NCBI GenBank assembly: GCA_964412555.1
Contig: CAYPPG010000028.1
Location: forward strand, 1 to 64,000
Length of the DNA: 64,000 nucleotides
From: CAYPPG01 sp964412555
GTDB taxonomy: Bacteria; Hinthialibacterota; Hinthialibacteria; Hinthialibacterales; Hinthialibacteraceae
Direction of reading: 5' to 3'
Numbering within the stretch: the first letter of the stretch is position 1; the number at the start of each line of letters is the position of its first letter. The notes beneath the pieces were generated by a model. It did not search any database. It was not told where the DNA came from and was given only the letters and a program-made list of their open reading frames with translations. The position numbers were made by a program, and so were the translations under genes. Below, one piece after another: positions 50,933 to 60,256 of the stretch.

Positions 50933-51997
50933 ATGGTTTGCAAAGTCGATCGGCGTAGTTTTATGAAAAATTCATTGTTGGCCGGTGGTGTCGCGATGGG
51001 AATTCGTGGCCCGGAAGAAAAACAACTTCTCGCGATGCTGCAAAATCCGACGGATCCGCAACAACTCAGGAATCAATCCAGCGAGTCTAAGGTACCGATG
51101 GGGAAAATCGGAGACTTGGAAATTACCCGAATCATTGCCGGTGGGAATATCATTAGCGGATGGTGCCACCAACGCGATCTTCTTTATGTTTCAACTCTTG
51201 CCGGTCATTACCTGACGCAAGAGAAACAGTACGATACCATGGAAATGATGGAAGAGCAGGGAATCAACACCATTTCCCCTGATCCAACCCAACTGGATTT
51301 TATCAATGAATACAAAGCGGAACGCGGCGGGAAGATGCAAACCATTGTCGGTGTACGCCAAGATTGGCAATATTTCGGTGAACCCTTCTGGTCCGATGGA
51401 AAAGAATCCGGGATGAAGGAATGGATCGATATGAGCGTCGATAAAGGCGCAACGACGATGTATACCCAAGGCGGATATACGGAACATGTCATGAAAACCG
51501 GCGATCCGAAAAATATCGAGATCATTGCCAAGGCCATTGAATACATCAAGGAACAAGGGATGCCTGCCGGTTTGGGGAGCCACGATATCAAGGTGATTGA
51601 GATCGCCGATGAATATGGTATCGAACCGGATTACTATTTCAAAACCTTTCACCATGACAATTACTGGTCTGCACATCCACGCGAAAAGCGTGAGCATTGG
51701 TCTGTCGATAGCACGCTCTACAAAGACCACAACAAATTTCATGACAACATTTACGATTTGTTTCCTGAAAAAACGAAAGAATTAATGGCTTCCAAGAAGA
51801 AACCGTGGATTGCCTATAAAACCTTGGCGGCCGGCTCCATTCAACCGATGGATGCTTTCGAATTTTGCTACAAAAATGGTGCGGACTTCATTTCGGTTGG
51901 TATGTTCGATTTTCAAGTTCTCGAAGACCTCATCGCGGCGAAAAAAGTGTTGGCGATGGATGAAGTGAAGAACCGTCCACGTCCCTGGTGTGCTTAA
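50933..51997 (+). CDS. Tat-exported aldo/keto-reductase-like protein
   Basis: 354 residues. The N-terminus DRRSFMKNSLLAGGVAMG is a clear twin-arginine signal, so the folded protein is exported to the periplasm. The body begins MGKIGDLEITRIIAGGNIISG, like aldo/keto reductases, and has barrel strands ending in ADFISVGMFDFQVLEDLIAA. A canonical catalytic Tyr/Lys/His/Asp set was not identified, so it may be a relative with another activity. A histidine-rich stretch (TFHHDNYWSAHPREKREHW) is notable. It neighbours a GH2-like glycosidase and other Tat proteins acting on sugars. Confidence 0.75.
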   Translation: MVCKVDRRSFMKNSLLAGGVAMGIRGPEEKQLLAMLQNPTDPQQLRNQSSESKVPMGKIGDLEITRIIAGGNIISGWCHQRDLLYVSTLAGHYLTQEKQYDTMEMMEEQGINTISPDPTQLDFINEYKAERGGKMQTIVGVRQDWQYFGEPFWSDGKESGMKEWIDMSVDKGATTMYTQGGYTEHVMKTGDPKNIEIIAKAIEYIKEQGMPAGLGSHDIKVIEIADEYGIEPDYYFKTFHHDNYWSAHPREKREHWSVDSTLYKDHNKFHDNIYDLFPEKTKELMASKKKPWIAYKTLAAGSIQPMDAFEFCYKNGADFISVGMFDFQVLEDLIAAKKVLAMDEVKNRPRPWCA

Positions 51998-52050
51998 TAT
52001 TACTGTTTTTGCAGGATTGGTAACACGTTCTACCTGACATGATTTGTACT

Positions 52051-52118
52051 CTTGTCGGGTAAAGCAAGCGTCCCGCTTGCCCTTTGATGCAGGCGAGGAC
52101 GCCTGCTTTACCCACAAG
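52051..52118. repeat. Composite palindrome, GCGAGGACGC/GCGTCCCGC family
   Basis: An outer stem (CTTGTCGGGTAAAGC with GCTTTACCCACAAG, one unpaired base) encloses two inner hairpins, GCAAGC-GTCCC-GCTTGC and GCAGGC-GAGGAC-GCCTGC. It lies between the reductase gene and the GH2-like gene and creates an artificial upstream extension of the latter's frame. Confidence 0.85.
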
Positions 52119-52167
52119 AGGAACAGCGTTGTCGAGTAACTTATTTTTATTCATTTGTGAAAAGGAC

Positions 52168-55100
52168 ATGAAACCACATCGACTTTCTATCTTCCTTCTT
52201 GCACTCCTATTATTCCTATCCGAATTGAATACATTTTGCAGCGAAGATTCAACAACCGTCTTGCCGGACCGGATAGAAGCCTTTTGGGATTTGAGCAAAG
52301 CGGATCATGAAAAAACTCCATCACGCGAGCGAATCTGCATCAACGGTTTGTGGCAGTGGCAGCCGGCTGATGAAACCAGTGATCAGATTCCCAAAAATGG
52401 ATGGGGCTATATAAAAGTTCCCGGAACCTGGCCGGATACGAATGGCGGCTATATGTGGCGGGAATCCCAATCTTTTTTTCTACACCCCGATTGGAAAAAC
52501 AAGAAGTTAGGTGATACTCGTATGGCTTGGTATCAACGGGAAATCACGATTCCAAAAGAGTGGGATAAACGTCGAATTGCCATTTCATCGAATTACTTGA
52601 ATTCTTTTGCTTCTGTCTTTATTGATGGTGTGAAGGCCGGCGATATTCATTTTTGGGGGGGAGAAGTGGATATCACAACCGCATGCCATCCAGGCTCCAA
52701 GCATATATTAACCATGGCCGTGGTCGCTATGCCGCTCAATGCGGTCGTTCTTTCCTATCATAACACGAATGAGGCAAAGCAAGTCGAAGGGAACGTCGCT
52801 CGGCGGGGATTATGCGGGGATGTCTATCTTGTCAGTACTCCCCCGGATTCCTATATTCAGGATGTCAAGATCGAGACATCCGTTCAGAAATGGGAAATAA
52901 CGCTTGATACAGAACTTCGAGGCATAGAAAAGGACGCTGAATACTACCTCTATGCTCGAATCATGGATGGAACAGAGATTGCCAAAGAATTCAAAAGTAA
53001 CCGTTTTCGTCTCACCGATTTTGAGAATGGCCGCTTTTCTTTTTCAACGCCGTGGCATCCTGAAAAACTATGGGATGTGCATACTCCGCTGAATAGGTAT
53101 CAACTTCAACTTGTGTTGATCGATTCAGATGGCACGGAAATCGATGAGTATTTTCCTGTTCGTTTCGGTTTTCGGGAATTTTGGATTGACGGCCGGGATT
53201 TTTATTTGAATGGCTCACGGATATTTTGTTTTGCTGTTCCATTCGATAATGCGCAGGTTTCCGCAGCTGCTGCAACGTACGAAGGAGCGCGGGAAACCAT
53301 GCAGCGGCTGAAGACGTTTGGCGTCAATGCGGTGTATACGCATAATTATGGTTGTGAGCCTGGCTCTCATCTTAGTTTTGATGAAATCCTTCGGGCGGCG
53401 GACGATGAAGGGATGCTGATTTTCTTTTCTCTCCCGCACTTCAACCACTACGAGTGGGAAAATCCTGATGCCGATCAATCCAACGGCTATGCTCGCCATG
53501 CCGAATTTTATATCCGCCAGGCACAAAATCACCCGTCGGTCGTCATGTACTCCATGAGCCACAATGCCACCGGCTACAGCGAAGACATGAATCCCGATCT
53601 CATCGATGGCATCCATGCCAAACGGGATTCCTGGGCGGAAAGAAATTCAAAAAAGGCTTTACGAGCGGAAGCTATCGCCAAACGTTTTGATCAAAGTCGA
53701 ACGATTTATCATCATGCGGGCGGCAATTTGGGGCCGATGCATACGAGCAATTTTTACTTGAATTTTGTGCCGATTCAGGAACGCTCGGACTGGTTTGAAC
53801 ATTGGGCTACCGAGGGGATCAAACCGCTGTTCCTTTGTGAATACGGCGCTCCGTGGGGGATGAATTGGACACTCTACCGAGGATGGTATCAGGGCAAACG
53901 GGACTTCGGTGGTGCAGCTGTTCCCTGGCAGTTTTGTGTTGCGGAATGGAACTCACAGTTTTTGGGGGATCGGGCCTTTCAACTGAACGAGATGGACAAA
54001 GCCAATCTTCGTTTTGAAGCCGAACAGGCTCGCGCTGGGCGGCTTTGGCATCGGTGGGATTACCCTTACCCCATCATCGGTTCCTATTCACGCGGCTATG
54101 ACAAAAAAGAAGAAGTGTGGTCGATGTACATCACCGACAATTGGCGCGCTTTCCGAACATGGGGAGTGTCTGCTTTCAATGTGTGGAGTTATGGGAACTT
54201 TTGGGAATTGAAGGAGGATGTAGATACAAGCCGGATCGATTTTCCTGTAGATTGGGAAAATTTACAAAAACCGGGTTTCAGTCCGGATTACATCGGCCGG
54301 CGGTATGAACGCTTCGATATGGCATACGAACGTAATGACTGGATTCCAACGGCGGCCGCGCAAGCCCTTATCCGTAATAATCAACCGCTTCTCGCGTACT
54401 TTGCGGGCAAAGCGTCACGCTTTACGTCGAAAGATCATAACTTCCGTCCGGGAGATATTGTCGAAAAACAAATCATTATCATCAACAACTCACGCGAAAC
54501 AGTTACCTGTAAGTGCAGCTGGACGCTCGATTTACCGAATCGCATTCATGGGAAACAACAAATTCAAATAAAAACAGGGCAGAAGGAATGTATTGCCTTG
54601 GAACTCACTCTCCCGGATACACTCAAGGCTGGCGAATATGAATTAACCATGACTGCCGACTTCGATTCCGGTCAAGTGCAGGAAGATTCGTTCCTAATCC
54701 ACGTTCTGCCGAAGGAAAAGAAACCAGTAATTGATTCCAAAATCGCTCTTTTCGATCCTGAAGGCGAGACGTCCCAATTACTGAGTACAATGAATATAGA
54801 GTTCGATCGTGTCGATGCACGCACCGATCTCTCACCATATAATATTTTGATCATTGGCAAAGCGGCTCTTACACTCGAAAGAGCGGCACCCAATATTGAA
54901 AGAGTCCGAGATGGATTGAAAGTTTTAGTCTTCGAACAAACGCCGGATGTGTTGGAAAAGCGGCTGGGATTTCGGGTGCAGGAATACGGACTGCGTCGAG
55001 TGTTTCCGCGGGTGCCCCATCATCCAATCCTGGATGGCTTGTCAATGGAACATCTGCATGATTGGCAGGGAGAATCGACAATCATCCCTCCGCGATTGGA

Positions 55101-56082
55101 CTATGAATTGCGGCCTCGATATGGCCCGACGGTGGAATGGTGTGGGATCGAAGTCCCGCGTGCCTGGCGATGTGGGCGTTGGGGGAATGTGGCGTCCGTG
55201 CTGCTTGAAAAACCGGTGATTGGGGATTATTTGCCCATTGTCGACGGAGGATTCAGTCTCCAATACAGCCCGTTGTTGGAATACCGGGAAGGGAAGGGCA
55301 TTATACTTTTCTGCCAGTTGGATGTGACCGGGCGTACGGAAGACGATCCCGCTGCGCAGCATTTGGTTACCAACATGATATCCTATATTTCTCAATACGA
55401 GCCATTCCCACCCCGAACAATCGTATATGCCGGCGAACCGGCAGGATATGAATATTTAAAACAAGCCGGTTTTAGGATAAGCATGTATGAGAAACAGAAA
55501 TTGATCTCCGGCCAAATTCTGGTTGTTGGTCCTAATGGTGAAAAGCAGCTCTCCACACAAAAGGAATCAATAGCCGAATGGCTTGAAAAAGACGGACGCA
55601 TCCTGGCGATCAGTTTGGATGAAAACGAAATCAATTCTTTCTTACCTCTCGAAATCTCGACGGAAAATGAGGAATACATCAACACCTATTTCGAGCCAGT
55701 TGAAATGAACTCACCTATAACCGGAATCGGTCCCGCCGATGTTTTGAATCGTATGCCACGACCGATACCGTTAATTAGCGATGGTACTCATCAAGTTGGA
55801 AACGGTGTTTTAGCCTCTAAAGAAGAAGGGAATGTTGTATTCTGCCAGCTCTTTCCGTGGCACTACAACTACGAGAAAATCTATCACAACAAAATCACAT
55901 TTCGCCGAACCGCTTTTTTGTTGACACGGCTATTGTCCAATATGGGAGCAACTGTAGAAACACCGTTGCTTTCCCGTTTTTCAACTCCCTGTACATCGGA
56001 TGAAGATGGACGATGGTTGAGCGGGATGTATCTGGATGAGCCGGTGGAAATGGATGATCCTTACCGGTTTTTTCGCTGGTAG
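52168..56082 (+). CDS. Large secreted GH2-like glycosidase
   Basis: About 1304 residues from the ATG at 52168 (AAAAGGA upstream), which puts a signal peptide (LSIFLLALLLFLSELNTFC) at the N-terminus. Domains: sugar-binding jelly roll (about 85-205, with RMAWYQREITIPKEWDKR), Ig-like domain, TIM barrel (about 355-620), linker sandwich, and a C-terminal alpha/beta domain resembling glutamine-amidotransferase-like glycosidase tails. The likely nucleophile Glu is in PLFLCEYGAPWGMNW. The acid/base site, usually W-S-x-x-N-E, reads MYSMSHNATGYSED. It probably acts on a glycan outside the cytoplasm, but activity is not assured. Confidence 0.85.
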   Translation: MKPHRLSIFLLALLLFLSELNTFCSEDSTTVLPDRIEAFWDLSKADHEKTPSRERICINGLWQWQPADETSDQIPKNGWGYIKVPGTWPDTNGGYMWRESQSFFLHPDWKNKKLGDTRMAWYQREITIPKEWDKRRIAISSNYLNSFASVFIDGVKAGDIHFWGGEVDITTACHPGSKHILTMAVVAMPLNAVVLSYHNTNEAKQVEGNVARRGLCGDVYLVSTPPDSYIQDVKIETSVQKWEITLDTELRGIEKDAEYYLYARIMDGTEIAKEFKSNRFRLTDFENGRFSFSTPWHPEKLWDVHTPLNRYQLQLVLIDSDGTEIDEYFPVRFGFREFWIDGRDFYLNGSRIFCFAVPFDNAQVSAAAATYEGARETMQRLKTFGVNAVYTHNYGCEPGSHLSFDEILRAADDEGMLIFFSLPHFNHYEWENPDADQSNGYARHAEFYIRQAQNHPSVVMYSMSHNATGYSEDMNPDLIDGIHAKRDSWAERNSKKALRAEAIAKRFDQSRTIYHHAGGNLGPMHTSNFYLNFVPIQERSDWFEHWATEGIKPLFLCEYGAPWGMNWTLYRGWYQGKRDFGGAAVPWQFCVAEWNSQFLGDRAFQLNEMDKANLRFEAEQARAGRLWHRWDYPYPIIGSYSRGYDKKEEVWSMYITDNWRAFRTWGVSAFNVWSYGNFWELKEDVDTSRIDFPVDWENLQKPGFSPDYIGRRYERFDMAYERNDWIPTAAAQALIRNNQPLLAYFAGKASRFTSKDHNFRPGDIVEKQIIIINNSRETVTCKCSWTLDLPNRIHGKQQIQIKTGQKECIALELTLPDTLKAGEYELTMTADFDSGQVQEDSFLIHVLPKEKKPVIDSKIALFDPEGETSQLLSTMNIEFDRVDARTDLSPYNILIIGKAALTLERAAPNIERVRDGLKVLVFEQTPDVLEKRLGFRVQEYGLRRVFPRVPHHPILDGLSMEHLHDWQGESTIIPPRLDYELRPRYGPTVEWCGIEVPRAWRCGRWGNVASVLLEKPVIGDYLPIVDGGFSLQYSPLLEYREGKGIILFCQLDVTGRTEDDPAAQHLVTNMISYISQYEPFPPRTIVYAGEPAGYEYLKQAGFRISMYEKQKLISGQILVVGPNGEKQLSTQKESIAEWLEKDGRILAISLDENEINSFLPLEISTENEEYINTYFEPVEMNSPITGIGPADVLNRMPRPIPLISDGTHQVGNGVLASKEEGNVVFCQLFPWHYNYEKIYHNKITFRRTAFLLTRLLSNMGATVETPLLSRFSTPCTSDEDGRWLSGMYLDEPVEMDDPYRFFRW

Positions 56083-56103
56083 TGTTCAAACAACAAGTAT
56101 ACC

Positions 56104-56853
56104 TCAATACACCGACCAGTCTTCTACACCGACCGGGGAGGTTGACTCAAAAAGTTCCTGCATTTCATCTTCAGACAAGGCGTGATTGTAAATGCGGATA
56201 TCATCCTTCATGCCCAACCACTCCCGTTGGATGTCCCCACCATTATCCCAAGCGCCAATCACCGGATTCAGTGCCATGTCGAAGAAAAAAGGAAACGTAG
56301 TAGGTTCCTGATAACCTTCTTGCACGCCGTCATAATAGACTGCCACGACGAAATTGACTGCAGAAGCAGTGAACGCGATATGATGCCATTCTTCCATCGG
56401 CAATAGTGTTGTTCCAATTACATCACCGTCACCGCCATTGATCCCCACATTCACTAGGCCATTGTTGAGCTTAAGGTGCACAGCGCCTTCTGACCAATCG
56501 GTGTTCATACCCCCGCTAAACTGGATACCGCTGACATCTTGGCTGGTATAGACCCACATCGCTACCGTGATTTCATCCAAAAGGTCGAAGCCGTTATCAA
56601 TGAAGTATTGGCTGTTTATCTCTACGATATCATCGTCACCGTCTAAAGACAGCACGTTGCTGTTTCTGGCCTCATCAAAAACGATCTCGGCATCACCGAC
56701 CGGAGTGCCATGAAACCCGTTGCCGCTGCTGTCCTCGAAATTACCTTCAAATTCATAGTGAACTAGCAAGTCTGTCGTTCCCACGTTGGCCAATGCGCTA
56801 ACGAACAAGAATGCTGCAACAACAGAAAGGAAGCAATAATTTCTTTTGTCCAT
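56104..56853 (-). CDS. Secreted LamG-domain (concanavalin A-like) protein
   Basis: 249 residues. A signal peptide (FLSVVAAFLFVSALANVG) is followed by one LamG/laminin-G-like domain: LLVHYEFEGNFEDSSGNGFH, EITVAMWVYTSQ, EEWHHIAFTASAV and DDIRIYNHALSEDEMQ, the standard pattern. The protein ends in VGVEDWSVY, recalling the PGWMVY end of the cohesin/dockerin protein at the start of the window. AAAGGAG precedes the ATG. It converges on the GH2-like gene 21 bp away and has no enzyme domain, so a glycan-binding or surface role is likely. Confidence 0.88.
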   Translation of the reverse strand: MDKRNYCFLSVVAAFLFVSALANVGTTDLLVHYEFEGNFEDSSGNGFHGTPVGDAEIVFDEARNSNVLSLDGDDDIVEINSQYFIDNGFDLLDEITVAMWVYTSQDVSGIQFSGGMNTDWSEGAVHLKLNNGLVNVGINGGDGDVIGTTLLPMEEWHHIAFTASAVNFVVAVYYDGVQEGYQEPTTFPFFFDMALNPVIGAWDNGGDIQREWLGMKDDIRIYNHALSEDEMQELFESTSPVGVEDWSVY

Positions 56854-57047
56854 GTGTTTTTTCTCCTTTAAAAATATAAATAGTTTTTTATTAGAAAAAG
56901 ATTTTCTTTACGTTCTTTTACTCAAGAAAAAAATGAAGCTCTTTTTTTAGTTTTGGGCAATCCTATCATAACAGTATTCCTCACGTCAAGCGATCTACCT
57001 AAAAAAATCCAATTTATTCGCATAAATAAAGCGCTTTTCCAGTGTAA

Positions 57048-57076
57048 TTGACACAATATAGGGCCAAGCATATGAT
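57048..57076 (+). promoter_or_regulatory. Sigma-70 promoter for the isomerase-like gene
   Basis: TTGACA, exactly 17 bases, TATGAT, 39 bp before the ATG at 57116. This is the best sigma-70 promoter in the window. The rest of 56854-57115 is AT-rich and shared with the divergent LamG gene. Confidence 0.75.
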
Positions 57077-57115
57077 GCTCATGAAAACAGTTTATATAAC
57101 CATAGGAGCAAAATC

Positions 57116-58618
57116 ATGCAGCGACGCAGTTTTCTTCAATCCGGTATCGGCGCTTTCGTGGTGGGCAACACTATGCCCAATGTTTCAGCAGTCCGGCTTC
57201 AGAACCTCGCTCCTCAAATTCGGTTAAACCTCAAGCCCGTGATGACGAATATGATTCATACGGATGTGTGGGAAGGTCCCTGCCGATTCAATGTACAAAG
57301 CCCCCGTGAGGAAAAGGCCGCAGCACAACAGCGATTCACAAATTGGTCTGCTGCTATCAAGGCCGGTGGTCTCGGCCTTGATTCGGAAGAGGTGAATATC
57401 CTGGAACCGGTACACATTACCTTTACCGAGGATTTCGTCCTGGAGCGGGATCAGCTGAACAAACTTCGGAAAGACAGTTCGGAAATAGATGTGTATTTTA
57501 TTGTTCCGCACGGATCATCGATTGCTACATTTGATATCGGTAAGGAATTTGGCAAGCCCATCATCCTGCGCGGACTCAACTGCCGGACCGTGGATATCTG
57601 CGCTTACTCACGAAGCAATGGGTTGGAACTTTTTGTGCCGAATGATGATAGAGAGTTCAGTACACTTGTCTCGTTACTTCAGGCTCGGAAAGTCTTTGCA
57701 CAAACACGCGTTCTATTCCCAACCGACCGTGGCCTGCCTGCGGTTGCTTCCGTGGCCGGCATCAACGATCCGGACCAATTGCAAGAGCGATTCGGTATCG
57801 ATTTGGTTTGTATTTCTTATCGCGAACTTGCCAAAGAGATGGAACGGGTGATGGCTAACGCATCAGAGACAGACACTGCGCGACAACTCGCTCAGAAGTT
57901 GATTGGTGGGGCAAATAAGACTTACTTGGATGATCGGTACGTTGTTCGAAGCATGGAATTCTACAATACGATCACGAACCTCATGCAGAAACACCGATGC
58001 AACGCCTTCACGATCGAATGCTTCGAGTTTTGCTCCAGCAAACTTCCCGAAAAGTGGAACATTACGCCATGTGTAATTCATACGCTTTTTAAAGATCATA
58101 ACATTGCCTCCGCCTGTGAAGCCGACCTGGCGGCTCTGCTCTCGATGCGCCTGCTCATGTCTGTTTCCAAGAAATCGACTCATCTTGGGAATATGTTCCT
58201 GCGAGATAACAATCTAATCATTAACCACAGCGCTCCCGGTATCAAAATGAACGGCTTCAATGAGCCTGGCCTCCCCTATCAGCTGGGACGCTTTGTCCAA
58301 TCGGGGTGGGGAACCAAGGCAGTGGTCGACTTTATGAATAATGACCAAAAGCAGGTAACTGTTGCCCGTATGAATCCCACAGCCACGAAGGTTCTTTTGT
58401 TGAGAGGAAAACTTGTTGGTTCCAGCGGCTGGGGGGAGGATAATCTGGGCTGTTCCGTAGAAGCACAGATCAAACCAGTCGAAAGCGGCGACGCCATAGA
58501 ATTTGTCCGCAAGCAGAAAGACTATGGAAACCATCTAATATGGACCTATGGAGACTATGCGGATGAGATGGTGCAACTATGTGATATACTCGGTATAGAG
58601 ACAGAGGTTGTGAGCTAA
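57116..58618 (+). CDS. Tat-exported L-fucose isomerase-like protein
   Basis: 500 residues. MQRRSFLQSGIGAFVVG is a short twin-arginine signal. The body has the fold of L-fucose/L-arabinose isomerases: NAFTIECFEFC carries a likely metal Glu, and SACEADLAALLSMRLLMS with THLGNMF matches the C-terminal active-site region. Periplasmic location is unusual for a sugar isomerase. GGAGC lies before the ATG and a sigma-70 promoter at 57048. Codons are more C-rich than in most neighbours, like the next gene. Substrate unknown; fucose is attractive given the GH29 enzyme at 11 kb but unproven. Confidence 0.8.
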   Translation: MQRRSFLQSGIGAFVVGNTMPNVSAVRLQNLAPQIRLNLKPVMTNMIHTDVWEGPCRFNVQSPREEKAAAQQRFTNWSAAIKAGGLGLDSEEVNILEPVHITFTEDFVLERDQLNKLRKDSSEIDVYFIVPHGSSIATFDIGKEFGKPIILRGLNCRTVDICAYSRSNGLELFVPNDDREFSTLVSLLQARKVFAQTRVLFPTDRGLPAVASVAGINDPDQLQERFGIDLVCISYRELAKEMERVMANASETDTARQLAQKLIGGANKTYLDDRYVVRSMEFYNTITNLMQKHRCNAFTIECFEFCSSKLPEKWNITPCVIHTLFKDHNIASACEADLAALLSMRLLMSVSKKSTHLGNMFLRDNNLIINHSAPGIKMNGFNEPGLPYQLGRFVQSGWGTKAVVDFMNNDQKQVTVARMNPTATKVLLLRGKLVGSSGWGEDNLGCSVEAQIKPVESGDAIEFVRKQKDYGNHLIWTYGDYADEMVQLCDILGIETEVVS

Positions 58619-58781
58619 TTGTACAATTTCGCTTATTTTGTTCATGTGTATAGGATTTTCTCATGACCGAGTCTAGCAAGTCAAGAGAGAATCATGTTTG
58701 TAAGGTTCCTCTACCTGTTGGAGAAACATCTGCATTCCTGTAAAGTAAACAAAATAAATAATCCATAGCAGGAGTAGGACT

Positions 58782-60125
58782 ATGAATTCCGATATCGTAA
58801 ATCGCCGTAATTTTATCCAGCAAAGCCTCGTGGCCGGGAGTGGCTTGATGATTCTCAACAGCAACACAGTTTTCGGAGCCAACAACCGGTTGAACGTTGC
58901 CCTCATCGGTGCCTACGGGCGCGCAAGAGCGCACTATAGCACACTGAAACGTGAAAACGTCCTTGCCGTTTGTGATGTTAACAAGAATAGCATCTCTCAC
59001 GCATTGAAGGAATTCCCGAAGGCCAAGGTTTATGCAGACTGGCGGAAGTGTCTTGATCACCCTGACCTCGATGCCGTGTTATGCTGCACAACCGACTTCA
59101 CACATGCCTTTATTTCGAACTGGGCGCTCAACCGGGATTACCATGTTTACATGGAGAAGCCATTAGCCATCACTATTGAGGAAGCACGCACGGTACGGGA
59201 AAACTATCTGAAGCGTAAACACAAATTGGCCACGCAGGTGGGTATGCAGCGTCATGCGTATCCCAATTTCAACCGGCTGCGCGAAGCCGTCCATGATGGG
59301 GCTATCGGTAAAATTCAGGAAGCCTGCGCCTGGGGCAACCGCCAGATTCGCCGCGACGGGTATTATCCGGAAGAAAAACCCATTCCATCTCATATCAATT
59401 GGGACCTTTGGCTCGGACCGGCTCCATACCATCCTTATAATTCTAGATATGTCAGTGCAAGACCCGGTGCGGGTTGTTTGCAGTGGAACATGTTCTGGGA
59501 TTTCGGAATCGGCCAGATGGGGGACATGGGCAGCCACACCATGGATCTGCTCTGGAACGTGATTGACGCCAAACTGCCGGAAACCATTGAATCGAGCTCG
59601 CCTGAAAAATTCGATTCGGAAGTCACCCCGGTCGAATTGACCAGCCACTATCTCTTTCCAGCCAATAACTGGCGGGACGAAATCCGCGTATCCTGGTACC
59701 AGGGCGGAGCCATGCCCGAGTCACCTTCCAATTGGATTGATCTAAACAAGATCGGTCATGGAGCGATGTTCAAGGGTGACAAAGGGGTCATTGTGTCCGA
59801 CTTCCGAAAACACCTAATCATTCCGTATGAAGATATAGACAACATGTCTCACTACAATCCACGCTCCGCAGATGAAGCGCTGCCGGACCTGGGCCACTTC
59901 CAGACGCAGTGGATCGAAGCCTGCAAAAATGGCAAACCGGCTGATACGGCCTGCAACTTTGAATATAGTGCCAACATGATTGAAACGATGTGCCTCGGCC
60001 TCGTGGCCTTCCGCGCCGGCAAAAAACTGGAATATGACAGCAAAAATGGATCCGTGACCAATGTCACCAGTGCCAACCAGTATCTATCCAAAGCGTACCG
60101 TGAAGGTTGGAAGATAGATGGGTAA
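58782..60125 (+). CDS. Tat-exported Gfo/Idh/MocA-family oxidoreductase
   Basis: 447 residues. NRRNFIQQSLVAGSG is a twin-arginine signal and cleavage is likely near VFGA. The Rossmann domain begins LNVALIGAYGRARAH, and the family E-K-P motif is intact in VYMEKPLAITIEEA. The C-terminal domain has GDMGSHTMDLLW with the catalytic-region His. Such enzymes oxidise or reduce sugars with bound NAD(P). Exported members with Tat signals are abundant in Planctomycetes and relatives. AGGAGTAGG precedes the ATG. Codon choice matches the isomerase-like gene 163 bp upstream, suggesting a shared origin. Confidence 0.92.
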   Translation: MNSDIVNRRNFIQQSLVAGSGLMILNSNTVFGANNRLNVALIGAYGRARAHYSTLKRENVLAVCDVNKNSISHALKEFPKAKVYADWRKCLDHPDLDAVLCCTTDFTHAFISNWALNRDYHVYMEKPLAITIEEARTVRENYLKRKHKLATQVGMQRHAYPNFNRLREAVHDGAIGKIQEACAWGNRQIRRDGYYPEEKPIPSHINWDLWLGPAPYHPYNSRYVSARPGAGCLQWNMFWDFGIGQMGDMGSHTMDLLWNVIDAKLPETIESSSPEKFDSEVTPVELTSHYLFPANNWRDEIRVSWYQGGAMPESPSNWIDLNKIGHGAMFKGDKGVIVSDFRKHLIIPYEDIDNMSHYNPRSADEALPDLGHFQTQWIEACKNGKPADTACNFEYSANMIETMCLGLVAFRAGKKLEYDSKNGSVTNVTSANQYLSKAYREGWKIDG

Positions 60126-60163
60126 TAAAATCCCTCCAAAGGAGAGATGCGATTCATAAACAG

Positions 60164-60206
60164 ATCATCCCCCTATCATTGTACGCGCCGATGATAGGGG
60201 GATGAT
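60164..60206. terminator. Bidirectional hairpin terminator candidate
   Basis: ATCATCCCCCTATCAT (60164-60179) pairs perfectly with ATGATAGGGGGATGAT (60191-60206) around an 11-base loop. It lies between two convergent genes, 39 bp after the oxidoreductase stop. T-tracts on either side are poor. Confidence 0.65.
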
Positions 60207-60256
60207 AAATTTTCGTGTTGTATGCTCACTGATCACAAAAGGCGTAGTGTTATCAA

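Noticed and set aside
52084..52167. Upstream extension of the GH2-like gene by 28 residues
   Set aside because: It reads through the composite palindrome and would bury the signal peptide; a ribosome site precedes the ATG at 52168.
56854..57115. Sigma-70 promoter for the LamG gene (TTGACG ... TATGAT on the minus strand)
   Set aside because: The spacer is only 13 bases; an alternative TAGGAT at 18 bases is too weak to list as a feature.
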